Below are positions 17,069 through 22,960 of a stretch of DNA of 25,425 bases, one piece after another. Made by a program: the position numbers and the translations under genes. The notes under the pieces were generated by a model. The model saw only the letters and a list, made by a program, of their open reading frames with translations. It searched no databases and was not told the origin of the DNA. How positions within the stretch are numbered: the first letter of the stretch is position 1; each line of letters begins with the position of its first letter. Source of the stretch: a virus; IMG/VR virus record IMGVR_UViG_3300048837_001465, positions 1-25,425 of that record; one strand, given 5' to 3'.

Positions 17069-17426
17069 GCTTGAAACGTCCTTCCGGAGCTAAAAGCCCC
17101 CCGCATTCCCGACATTCCAGCGACCCGGACCCGGCACTCGGATCAGGCGGAGGCGGCTCCCAGCAGTAACTGAGATATGGCTCCTTGAGTCTGAGCATCC
17201 CCGGGTGAACGTGCTTATCTATGTCAAAATCCTCGGTAGTCTCAAAATGGCAGGCGCCGCACAACGGGCAGATGATGTCTTTGCCGGAGTTGATCGCCTT
17301 CGGCACACCGTAAAAACCGGTTTCCTCATCCCCGGCGATCTCGTATCCATCGGGTAGGTTCTTCTCGGCCAGAATCCGGGTACGGTATTTATCACCTCGA
17401 CTGGATAAAAAAATGTCATGTGTCAT
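17061..17426 (-). CDS. Hypothetical Cys-motif protein, 121 aa
   Basis: Start ATG 17426, four-base overlap with the upstream gene. It has C53-P-L-C56-G-A-C59-H60 and C105-R-E-C108-G-G, two CxxC knuckles about 50 residues apart that could bind a zinc ion together. A Pro-rich link (WEPPPPDPSAGSG) separates them. No family is recognised. It ends overlapping the portal start, so it belongs to the head operon. Confidence 0.65.
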   Translation of the reverse strand: MTHDIFLSSRGDKYRTRILAEKNLPDGYEIAGDEETGFYGVPKAINSGKDIICPLCGACHFETTEDFDIDKHVHPGMLRLKEPYLSYCWEPPPPDPSAGSGSLECRECGGLLAPEGRFKLG

Positions 17427-17701
17427 TTACAACCTGCCTTGTCAGCCAGAGATTGAGCAAATTGTTCCGTAAACCGGTCCTGTGCTTCTCTAAATTCGGC
17501 TGGGAACTCCGTTTTCGACGTCTGCATATCATTCCTCAACTCAAATCCGTCGTTAACATTAAAGGCTTGCCCTTCTGGCTGCTTCACAGAAAACATATTG
17601 TCATATCCTTCTCTCTTTGTCCTAAAGACAAGGAAGCCGCCAAGAACGACTCCGGACAGTGAACAAGCCCATGCCAAAATAAAGGCCAGAATCAATTCCA
17701 T
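17423..17701 (-). CDS. Small single-pass membrane protein, 92 aa
   Basis: Start ATG 17701, inside a TAATG overlap with the previous gene. Residues ~3-26 are a clear hydrophobic helix (LILAFILAWACSLSGVVLGGFLVF) followed by positive residues (RTKREG), predicting an anchor with the C-terminus in the cytoplasm. The rest is polar and helical (EFREAQDRFTEQFAQSL). It could be a lysis accessory or a membrane-docked assembly factor, but no family is recognised. Confidence 0.62.
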   Translation of the reverse strand: MELILAFILAWACSLSGVVLGGFLVFRTKREGYDNMFSVKQPEGQAFNVNDGFELRNDMQTSKTEFPAEFREAQDRFTEQFAQSLADKAGCK

Positions 17702-18153
17702 TATGACAGAGCCACTCCGCCAACATTTTCAACTATGGTCCCATTCCCAGCCGAATCAATCCATAGGATGATGCACTCCTTCGGTGCATTGAGCGTCACT
17801 ACATCGTTTGTGCCGTCGAACGTCCCTACCGCTGCCGTCACTGTATGTGCAGCGGTACCGGATGCGCTCGTGTCCTTAATGACCAGAAGACCCTGATGGT
17901 TTGCCAAATCTGCTATAGTTGCCGCAACAACAACAGTGGCATGATTCAGCTCTATTGCATTGACGCCGGGCGTGACCGCTCCGGATACCGTAAGTTCCTG
18001 CATATTTCCCCGGCCTGCCCGGAGTGAATCGGCATACGCCTTGATACTCTGTTGAGTCGCAAGTGCCCGGTCGTCGTCAGACGCCATTGTATTCTCATCT
18101 TTAATGTCATAAGTGGCGATCCCGCCTATTGTCACTGCCTTATCTATAGTCAT
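17701..18153 (-). CDS. Head-fibre-like / decoration protein, 150 aa
   Basis: Start ATG 18153. The N-terminal segment (NTMASDDDRALATQQSIKAYADS) matches the short joining motif found at the base of many phage fibre proteins (S-x-x-x-x-A-T-Q-x-S-V-K-A-Y). The remainder is a small Ala/Thr/Val-rich beta domain (LTVSGAVTPGVNAIELNHATVVVAATIAD, SGTAAHTVTAAVGTFDG, SAGNGTIVENVGGVAL) of a type I associate with phage head-fibre or decoration proteins. It is likely displayed on the capsid surface. Its position between terminase and portal is unusual but shared with other phages in my recollection. Confidence 0.7.
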   Translation of the reverse strand: MTIDKAVTIGGIATYDIKDENTMASDDDRALATQQSIKAYADSLRAGRGNMQELTVSGAVTPGVNAIELNHATVVVAATIADLANHQGLLVIKDTSASGTAAHTVTAAVGTFDGTNDVVTLNAPKECIILWIDSAGNGTIVENVGGVALS

Positions 18154-18156
18154 AAT

Positions 18157-18846
18157 TCATATCTCCATGTTTATTGGTTTGCCGTGGTCAATGTCCTGCT
18201 CCCACGTTCGTTCCGTCATTATTGTGTGTACCAGCCCTGCCAGAATTCCGGCAGCCGGGTAATCGAAGACCTTTCCCTTGTCGATGATGTCTGGCTGGAT
18301 GGCTTCTACCCTGGCAATCAGGTCAGGGAACTGGCTTATTGCCACAGTTCTCTGCTCTTTGGCCCGTTTCAGTTGCCACATATACAATGGGAATACATTC
18401 GGCTCATACCAGTCCGCAGGCTCCCGAATGTAGAATCCATGTCCAGGTCCAAGTTTCTTTTCCAGGGCCACCGACGTTTCAGCCACCAATGCCGTGTATC
18501 TGTCAGGGTCTGCAATCCAGTCAGGCAATATTCCGCCAAACTCTCCAAACCGGTATGCCTTCCTGGTCATAACAACATCCTCAACCAAGTCATACACTGA
18601 CCGGTGTTCACGGAACTCCAGGACCTGAACCCTGCCCTGATCCACCCCGGCGACAATCATGCATCCGGGTTCCAAGGCAGTGGGCCAGCCGATTGCGCCG
18701 GAAATTGCCGAATACTTCTGTCCGGTTCTCATGTCATGAATCAGCGACGGCTTTAACTCCAGCATCTTGCCAGTGACTTCTGCCCAATCATGGCGAGCCT
18801 GGCTGGTTTCAGCGTTGTATGAATCACGGATGATTTCTATAATCAT
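18157..18846 (-). CDS. Hypothetical protein between terminase and head-fibre genes, 229 aa
   Basis: The ATG at 18846 overlaps the large-terminase stop (ATGA) and is preferred over an in-frame TTG six bases upstream. The protein is a mixed alpha/beta, moderately acidic product with many Trp and aromatic residues (GAIGWPTALEPGCMIVAGVDQGRV, GHGFYIREPADWYEPNVFPLYMWQLKRA). No catalytic motif or membrane segment is recognised. Tight coupling to TerL hints at a packaging or head role; that is inference only. Confidence 0.65.
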   Translation of the reverse strand: MIIEIIRDSYNAETSQARHDWAEVTGKMLELKPSLIHDMRTGQKYSAISGAIGWPTALEPGCMIVAGVDQGRVQVLEFREHRSVYDLVEDVVMTRKAYRFGEFGGILPDWIADPDRYTALVAETSVALEKKLGPGHGFYIREPADWYEPNVFPLYMWQLKRAKEQRTVAISQFPDLIARVEAIQPDIIDKGKVFDYPAAGILAGLVHTIMTERTWEQDIDHGKPINMEI

Positions 18847-20096
18847 GCCCAACCGCCTCCGCCGAAAAATCCGATATACTCAATCTCCATAGCGTACCGG
18901 ATGGAGTCTATGTAGTGATTATCTTTATCAACGGGAATGGGCAAGCTTACTCCATTCTTATCCTTTTTCCATTGCCAGGTTGTAAGCTCATTCACCAGCC
19001 CTTGAAGCTTTTCATCGACTATTATCTCATGCTTTTGCAACCATTTTATTGAGTACAACAGTGAGTCCTTACCCTTTTTAACCGCTCTTGCGTCAATCCC
19101 GTTATCCTTCAGTTCCTGGATTGACTTTGGCTCTGCTGAATCGCAGAACAAAGCTTCTGGCCCGATCTCTGATTTGATTCTGGCCGCGATCATAGGGTTA
19201 GTCATTTTATTCTGATGCCAGCCGGAGAACACATATACCCGCTTATTAACCGGATCATAATGGTTACGGGTGAAAGCGTTGGGGTCTGCCGAATATCCGA
19301 AATCCAGGCCGTTCCTGACATTGGTGAATTGGGAGTGGTCAGACAGATCGTCCGTCTTCCAGTTTGTAAGGATCGCATCCCCAAGTATTCCCCAATCGCC
19401 ATCTGTGTATACCTGCCGGTAATATTCATCCCCCTCGTTCTCCAGGGCATAAACATCATCCGGCATCAACCATTGATTGTCTTTGTAGGTGGTTTTCAGG
19501 ATGGACAGGTGGTCATCCTGGTATTCTTTCTGGTTCTCTGACCAGTTTATTGGCTTAAAAAAATGTTCGTAAATCCAATGCGTCTGATAAATTGGATTGA
19601 ATGACAGGATATGCCGCTTAGGAACCTTTGACATTCCCCTGAGACGTTTCCCTAACTGCTTTGTGGCCTCGTATGTGTTTTCTGTGGCCTCTTCCTGCCA
19701 GATATCAGTTATAACGCCTTTTTTCGGGGTTACTGATTTTATCTTCTCTTCATCGTCCAGACCCTTGAAAAGCATCTGATATCCATTCAGGCATGTAATT
19801 TCCATGTCACCTGTCCGAATCTCGAACAGGTGGTTTGCATGGTGTGCAGTAATGGCTTTGCAAATCTCATTAAAGACGGATGATCTGACCGTATTTGATA
19901 CTTGCCTTGTGATAAGGTAATTCCTTCCGCCCTGGAGCAAATCCTTGACTGCACGTTGAGCAAGGAAAAAAGATTTCCCGGATGATGACCCTCCATAAAA
20001 AATTTGAGTCCTGGTTTGCAGGTCCAGGTAATATAGATACCGAGAGTTATAAATCCTTGGATCGATGCGGACGTTTGTTTGCAGTTTAGTCAACAT
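18843..20096 (-). CDS. terL: Terminase large subunit (TerL), 417 aa
   Basis: ATPase: Walker A GGSSSGKS (residues 35-42, K41), Walker B VITDIWQEEATE with D131 and acidic E135/E136, coupling motif LSFNP (N167). Nuclease: D265 in GLDFGY, D319 in FCDS, D397 in YIDSIRYAME, the three metal-binding aspartates of the RNase-H-like fold. The pattern is that of the PBSX/XtmB-type terminases, and the 417-aa length is normal. The start at ATG 20096 overlaps the TerS end; an in-frame TTG 15 bases upstream is a weaker alternative. The protein translocates DNA into the procapsid through the portal and makes the packaging cuts. Confidence 0.95.
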   Translation of the reverse strand: MLTKLQTNVRIDPRIYNSRYLYYLDLQTRTQIFYGGSSSGKSFFLAQRAVKDLLQGGRNYLITRQVSNTVRSSVFNEICKAITAHHANHLFEIRTGDMEITCLNGYQMLFKGLDDEEKIKSVTPKKGVITDIWQEEATENTYEATKQLGKRLRGMSKVPKRHILSFNPIYQTHWIYEHFFKPINWSENQKEYQDDHLSILKTTYKDNQWLMPDDVYALENEGDEYYRQVYTDGDWGILGDAILTNWKTDDLSDHSQFTNVRNGLDFGYSADPNAFTRNHYDPVNKRVYVFSGWHQNKMTNPMIAARIKSEIGPEALFCDSAEPKSIQELKDNGIDARAVKKGKDSLLYSIKWLQKHEIIVDEKLQGLVNELTTWQWKKDKNGVSLPIPVDKDNHYIDSIRYAMEIEYIGFFGGGGWA

Positions 20097-20607
20097 CTTC
20101 GTATTTCTCAACGGTCACAATGATTTCTTGATTCCCCTTTTGGAGATTATCCCTCTCAAACATACCAAGATGTTTCGCCACGTCGGCAAGCGATGCCCGT
20201 TTGTCCACAAATTTATACTTCAAGATTTCAAAAGAATCCCCGTCTTCCCCGGCCATACGTTTAGCGTCAAGACCAGCGATAGCCGCGGCAACATCATCAG
20301 ATAGTTTATGCAGTGGTAGTGGATTCCCATTTTCATCAACCAACTTGCGCGGATCAAGGAAAGCTATGCGAGCATATTCCTGCAAAACTCGATCTTGTGT
20401 GATCTCTGTTCTTTTCTCCCGATCAGCCATGCGAAGCTGTATAGCCGCTTGTATTGCAGGTTTCTGCAAGTTTTCTTGCCCAATTCGGAACGCTGTCCTT
20501 GGTGAGTATTTAGCACGACGAGCAGCCGCTGACGCATTGAGATCAATTAAATACTCGTCAACAAAAAGTTTTTGCTTTGCAGTAAGTTTTTTTTCAATTG
20601 TTGTCAT
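20086..20607 (-). CDS. terS: Terminase small subunit (TerS), 173 aa
   Basis: The N-terminal part (LTAKQKLFVDEYLIDLNASAAARRAKYSPRTAFRIGQENLQKPAIQAAIQLRM) is the helix-turn-helix DNA-recognition domain of the Terminase_2/XtmA family, followed by a helical oligomerisation region (TQDRVLQEYARIAFLDPRKLVDENGN) and a C-terminal segment (KYKFVDKRASLADVAKHLGMF) typical of the family. It recognises the packaging site and hands DNA to TerL, with which it overlaps. The start at ATG 20607 overlaps the end of the preceding membrane-protein gene. Confidence 0.92.
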   Translation of the reverse strand: MTTIEKKLTAKQKLFVDEYLIDLNASAAARRAKYSPRTAFRIGQENLQKPAIQAAIQLRMADREKRTEITQDRVLQEYARIAFLDPRKLVDENGNPLPLHKLSDDVAAAIAGLDAKRMAGEDGDSFEILKYKFVDKRASLADVAKHLGMFERDNLQKGNQEIIVTVEKYEDVD

Positions 20608-20965
20608 GTTTCGTTACCAAATCGTCAGCCCTTCGACCACCGAGCATCACGCTATGCCGCTGCAAACACGCCTCGTGCCGGTCTGTTCTGATGTACAGCT
20701 CTTTTAAATCTATCGCCGTGGACGTTTTATCAGCGAACCTGCCGGAAAGCTCCTCTCTGCACAGCGATTGTTTTTCTGTGAATTTTGTAATTGTTGAGAG
20801 AATTGTATCGAGTTGCCTTTTTGAGAAAAACCCGACAATTGCTATCAGGAAAGAAATTACACCGAAACCTACCCCTGCAAGGATAGAATCAGAAGTTAAT
20901 GCTGAGTGTGCTATTGCTGTCCCTGTTGTCTGTGCTACCACAGGGAGTGTTAAAAATACCGACAT
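20594..20965 (-). CDS. Small membrane protein, holin or lysis-accessory candidate, 123 aa
   Basis: Start ATG 20965 after AAAGGG. A hydrophobic helix at residues ~29-47 (ILAGVGFGVISFLIAIVGFF) is preceded by a weaker hydrophobic N-terminal stretch (~2-12) and followed by a charged, helical tail with Cys and Arg residues (FTEKQSLCREELSGRFADK, HEACLQRHSVMLGGRR). The first gene after the putative late promoter and directly before TerS is a common place for holins, but no family signature confirms that. No endolysin is visible in this window. Confidence 0.6.
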   Translation of the reverse strand: MSVFLTLPVVAQTTGTAIAHSALTSDSILAGVGFGVISFLIAIVGFFSKRQLDTILSTITKFTEKQSLCREELSGRFADKTSTAIDLKELYIRTDRHEACLQRHSVMLGGRRADDLVTKHDNN

Positions 20966-20992
20966 ATCTACCCTTTATCTTAAAAAAGCTTG

Positions 20993-21015
20993 TGATATTA
21001 TTTCGTCTAATATCA
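20993..21015. promoter_or_regulatory. Candidate operator dyad at the late-promoter start site
   Basis: TGATATTA (20993-21000) and TAATATCA (21008-21015) form a perfect 8-bp inverted repeat with a 7-bp spacer, 23 bp in all. Its right arm touches the -10 element of the minus-strand promoter, so it covers the expected start site. That is the place where a repressor or a phage regulator would bind. No regulator is known. Confidence 0.5.
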
Positions 21016-21043
21016 TTCTACAGATTTATGCACAACATGTAAA
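21015..21043 (-). promoter_or_regulatory. Sigma70-type promoter for the head/packaging operon
   Basis: On the minus strand TTTACA (21038-21043) and TAGAAT (21015-21020) are separated by exactly 17 bases; each matches five of six consensus positions. The start would be near 21008, giving a ~43-base leader with AAGGG before the ATG at 20965. It lies right in front of the terminase operon, so it is the likely late promoter. Confidence 0.6.
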
Positions 21044-21073
21044 TATTTTTTTTTGATGTTTCGTTTAACTGAA

Positions 21074-21490
21074 CTAACAACTAAGCTTTCTGAGTATTGT
21101 GGTTTTCTTTTCTTTATCTTTAATCCAGTTAAATCTTATAGATGCTTCCTTGTGAACAGATATCCACTCCCTAACACATGGATGAATAGTAAACCATTCA
21201 CCGCGTTTTTTAGAGTACCTAAACTTTCTGTGCAACTTGTCTTCTAAGTCTTTAACCCTAAATAAATCGACTGGGAAGAAATACCACATGCTTAAATCAT
21301 GTGGAGTTCCAATCTGCAATTGTGCAAGTCTTTGTTGCGGATTATGAGAAAACCCTATTTTAACAGAATTCCTCCAGTCTTGGGTTTTGTGGACATGGCA
21401 AACTATAAAATAAATATAAGAAATAGGCCCATCTTCTATGACCCTAAACTCATTTATATTATCTAAGAATATTTTTTTTGGCTTTGACAT
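21074..21490 (-). CDS. GIY-YIG-related (T5orf172/MUG113-type) protein, 138 aa
   Basis: The ATG at 21490 follows AACAGGAG at good spacing; an upstream TTG at 21580 lies too close to the promoter and is rejected. The segment PISYIYFIVCHVHKTQDWRNSVKIGFSHNPQQRLAQLQIGTPHDLSM has the IYFI start, the VKIGxSxxPxxRLxxLQxGxP core and later DLEDKLHRKFRYSKKRGEWF of the GIY-YIG superfamily's T5orf172-like branch. Such proteins in phages may be nucleases or nucleic-acid-processing enzymes; catalytic function is not proven here. The gene diverges from the small rightward operon and reads toward the late promoter. It may act early. Confidence 0.75.
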   Translation of the reverse strand: MSKPKKIFLDNINEFRVIEDGPISYIYFIVCHVHKTQDWRNSVKIGFSHNPQQRLAQLQIGTPHDLSMWYFFPVDLFRVKDLEDKLHRKFRYSKKRGEWFTIHPCVREWISVHKEASIRFNWIKDKEKKTTILRKLSC

Positions 21491-21582
21491 AACAAGTCTC
21501 CTGTTGACTTTCCTGATTTGGTGAATGTGGGAACTCCGGTCAGGATTCCGGTATTCGAGTGGCCGCTCTATCCCACGCAACT

Positions 21583-21611
21583 AATATACCACAACAAATT
21601 ATATAAATCAA
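21583..21611 (-). promoter_or_regulatory. Promoter for the GIY-YIG gene
   Basis: Minus-strand TTGATT (21606-21611) and TATATT (21583-21588) with a 17-base spacer. The predicted leader of ~85 bases ends at the ATG 21490. The -35 matches four of six and the -10 five of six consensus positions. Confidence 0.5.
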
Positions 21612-21651
21612 CTCCATACATAGCACGTTTCCAGTATTATAACTAATATCT

Positions 21652-21673
21652 TTTTAAAATAATTTTAAAATAA
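21652..21673 (+). repeat. Tandem 11-bp AT repeat (UP-element-like)
   Basis: Two head-to-tail copies of TTTTAAAATAA (21652-21662 and 21663-21673) lie three bases before the -35 of the rightward promoter. An 11-bp period keeps both A/T tracts on about the same DNA face, as in UP elements bound by the RNA polymerase alpha subunit or in bent DNA. Confidence 0.6.
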
Positions 21674-21676
21674 TTA

Positions 21677-21705
21677 TTGACACAAAGATAAATATAAAGT
21701 ATAAC
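21677..21705 (+). promoter_or_regulatory. Near-consensus sigma70 promoter for the rightward operon
   Basis: TTGACA (21677-21682, perfect) and TATAAC (21700-21705, five of six) are separated by 17 bases. The start would be near 21712, ~40 bases before the first ATG at 21753. With the AT tandem repeat upstream it should be one of the strongest promoters in the window and read by unmodified host polymerase, typical of early phage genes. Confidence 0.75.
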
Positions 21706-21752
21706 TTAATCATGAGTGAGGCGGAACTTAACCCAAACAACGGAGACCGACA

Positions 21753-21998
21753 ATGGCATTACTTAAAATAAAAGTTGGAAGACATGAATATGAAATAACT
21801 GAGGCAGATAAATTCATGGACAATGGCTATTGCGTACAGCTTCTGACACAGAGCAAGGAACCTTCTACATGGGGAGAAAGGAAACTTCCTGTATTATCAA
21901 AAAGAGCAATATTGGCAATAGGTAATTTTGTACACAATCCGATTAAACACGGTTATGGCCATACAGTGAAAGTATTTTCTTTATCCAGCAATATATAA
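21753..21998 (+). CDS. Hypothetical early protein 1, 81 aa
   Basis: ATG at 21753 is preceded by GGAG at a seven-base distance. The product is small and mixed alpha/beta (LKIKVGRHEYEITEADKFMDNGYCVQLLTQSKEP, SKRAILAIGNFVHNP), basic near the end. No family is recognised. It is the first gene of the only rightward operon and sits behind a strong promoter, which suggests production soon after infection. Host take-over, counter-defence or lysogeny control are all possible roles, and the sequence does not choose among them. Confidence 0.68.
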   Translation: MALLKIKVGRHEYEITEADKFMDNGYCVQLLTQSKEPSTWGERKLPVLSKRAILAIGNFVHNPIKHGYGHTVKVFSLSSNI

Positions 21999-22011
21999 GG
22001 AGATAAAAAAA

Positions 22012-22215
22012 ATGAAATTTAATAAGGAATACGTAAAAACAATTTTGGAAGAAAACTTTAATAACTCTGACGATTCATCAAGTTTACGGGACTGTACAGA
22101 GTTAGAGCTTGAAAACTACCCAGAAGGATTCAACTGTTTTTTTGAAACTTCATGGGATGAACTGACAACAAGTGAGCGCGAAGAAAGAAAAGACATCCTA
22201 TTAAGCATTATATAG
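22012..22215 (+). CDS. Hypothetical acidic early protein 2, 67 aa
   Basis: ATG at 22012 follows AAGGAGAT. The protein is very acidic (DDSSSLRDCTELELENYPEG, WDELTTSEREERKD) and has two Cys and several aromatics. Strongly acidic small phage proteins are sometimes DNA mimics that block host nucleases or polymerases, but nothing here proves it. It ends just before a UUCG-loop hairpin. Confidence 0.68.
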   Translation: MKFNKEYVKTILEENFNNSDDSSSLRDCTELELENYPEGFNCFFETSWDELTTSEREERKDILLSII

Positions 22216-22223
22216 AATAACCA

Positions 22224-22248
22224 ACAAAGCCCGGTTCGCCGGGCACAA
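22224..22248 (+). repeat. Hairpin repeat copy 1 (UUCG loop)
   Basis: A 25-base unit with stem GCCCGG-TTCG-CCGGGC at 22229-22244, six perfect base pairs. It lies between genes 2 and 3 and ahead of the AAAGGAG of gene 3. It recurs after gene 3 with a single mismatch. No T-run follows, so it is probably an mRNA stability or processing element. Confidence 0.7.
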
Positions 22249-22264
22249 CCAAAGGAGAATAACC

Positions 22265-22474
22265 ATGATAACAGCAGAAATTATAAAAACAGCAACATAC
22301 GACCACACCTTGACAATTAATGGAAAAGATTGCAAAGGCGCAACAGTAGTAGCAACTAATGGTGAAAATGTCCTAATAAGTGTTGATATACTGACCGGGG
22401 AACTTGTTGCAGCAGAAGTTATCGACCCTGCCCAAGTAAAATGCGACTGGACACTGTTCACAGAATTTTTATAA
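22265..22474 (+). CDS. Hypothetical early protein 3, 69 aa
   Basis: ATG at 22265 has AAAGGAG upstream. The small beta-rich product (TATYDHTLTINGKDCKGATVVATNGENVLISVDILTGELVAAEVIDP) is mildly acidic and has two Cys. No family is recognised. Third and last gene of the rightward operon, followed by hairpin repeat 2 and the operon terminator. Confidence 0.68.
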   Translation: MITAEIIKTATYDHTLTINGKDCKGATVVATNGENVLISVDILTGELVAAEVIDPAQVKCDWTLFTEFL

Positions 22475-22482
22475 TTAACAAA

Positions 22483-22507
22483 ACAAAGCCCGGTTCGCCT
22501 GGCACAA
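22483..22507 (+). repeat. Hairpin repeat copy 2
   Basis: Same 25-base unit as at 22224-22248, with T instead of G at 22500. The stem (22488-22503) therefore has one mismatch. On the minus strand the hairpin is followed by TTTGTTTTGTT, so it might also help stop leftward transcription arriving from the right. Confidence 0.65.
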
Positions 22508-22514
22508 TAAAGTA

Positions 22515-22544
22515 GCCCTGGTGTAAAAGCCAGGGCATTTTTTT
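22515..22544 (+). terminator. Rho-independent terminator of the rightward operon
   Basis: GCCCTGG (22515-22521) pairs with CCAGGGC (22530-22536) around an 8-base loop, followed after one A by seven T (22538-22544). Textbook intrinsic terminator 40 bases after the last small gene. Confidence 0.9.
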
Positions 22545-22615
22545 ATCTGTTATCTCCGCTGCCCAGTATCGTGCCTCTATCATGCCTTCTTGCAAGCTTA
22601 TGGACTTGGCCGATA

Positions 22616-22897
22616 TCAATTTACCGTTAATGGTCGAATAGTAATATCCCACTGAGGAAGCTGGGTAGAACGATCAAGGCGCTTTTCAAGTTCTGCTTTC
22701 TCCTTTGTGCATAGGGTGATTCCCTTCTGGTATACTGATGTAAGGAGGCTGACGGTTGTCTTTACGCCTCTCCATACGAAGTTTCCTGCTCTTTTGAGCA
22801 CGGTTTCCATACTATCAAGGAGATAGCTGTTCCATGATTGTTCCAATCCACCCCAAGGAGTCCCCTTCTGAATCTGTGATTCAGGATGGGTAGTTGA
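22616..22897 (-). pseudogene. C-terminal fragment of a DDE transposase (IS630/ISAzo13-like), 93 codons
   Basis: The frame opens after a stop at 22898 and has no ATG or ribosome-binding site before a TTG at 22846. It reads GTPWGGLEQSWNS, LLDSMETVLKRAGNFVWRGVK, then SVYQKGITL and LPQWDITIRP. This order resembles the C-terminal tail of the transposases in which a W-G-x-L-E-x-x-W-N motif follows the last catalytic Glu, then an S-x-E-T helix, a Y-x-K-G-I/V segment and a L-P-x-W-D/Y-x-x-I end. The region where the catalytic NPIE motif should lie reads QKGT, so it is degraded. The upstream catalytic domain is missing. It is probably a fossil of an insertion element, and may be transcribed from the dCMP deaminase operon. 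The family match is from memory and not checked. Confidence 0.5.
22868..22884. repeat. 7-bp inverted repeat upstream of the transposase fragment core
   Basis: CTGAATC (22868-22874) and GATTCAG (22878-22884) form a perfect stem with a 3-base loop. It lies in the degraded 5' part of the transposase fragment and has no T-run; function unknown. Confidence 0.4.
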
Positions 22898-22960
22898 CTA
22901 TTGCGCTATGGCTTTCCAGCCGTTTAACCACCAGAAGTTTCCGCACTCTGGACAAGTCAT
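22898..22960 (-). CDS. Tiny Cys-motif ORF, 20 aa
   Basis: ATG at 22960 overlaps the stop of the MazG/DUF1599-like gene (ATGA) and the frame ends TAG at 22898. The product opens with MTCPECG, a CxxC knuckle, followed by an aromatic stretch (NFWWLNGWKA). The single CxxC could bind zinc only as a dimer. The overlap favours translation, but it may equally be the truncated start of a longer gene cut by the transposase-related DNA. Confidence 0.4.
   Translation of the reverse strand: MTCPECGNFWWLNGWKAIAQ

Noticed and set aside
20096-20111. TTG start for the large terminase at 20111
   Set aside because: The ATG at 20096 is five codons downstream, overlaps the TerS end in the style of the operon, and gives a natural TerL start; the extra residues add nothing conserved.
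20966-21073. Terminator after the GIY-YIG gene
   Set aside because: The T-rich run lies on the plus strand and no stem precedes a T-run on the minus strand; the interval is explained by the late promoter and dyad.
21490-21580. Upstream TTG start extending the GIY-YIG protein by 30 residues
   Set aside because: It would start almost at the predicted transcription start and lacks a ribosome-binding site, whereas the ATG at 21490 has AGGAG.
22458-22652. 64-codon minus-strand frame starting GTG
   Set aside because: It runs through the plus-strand terminator and the end of gene 3 and has no clear ribosome-binding site; the overlapping transposase fragment explains the sequence better.
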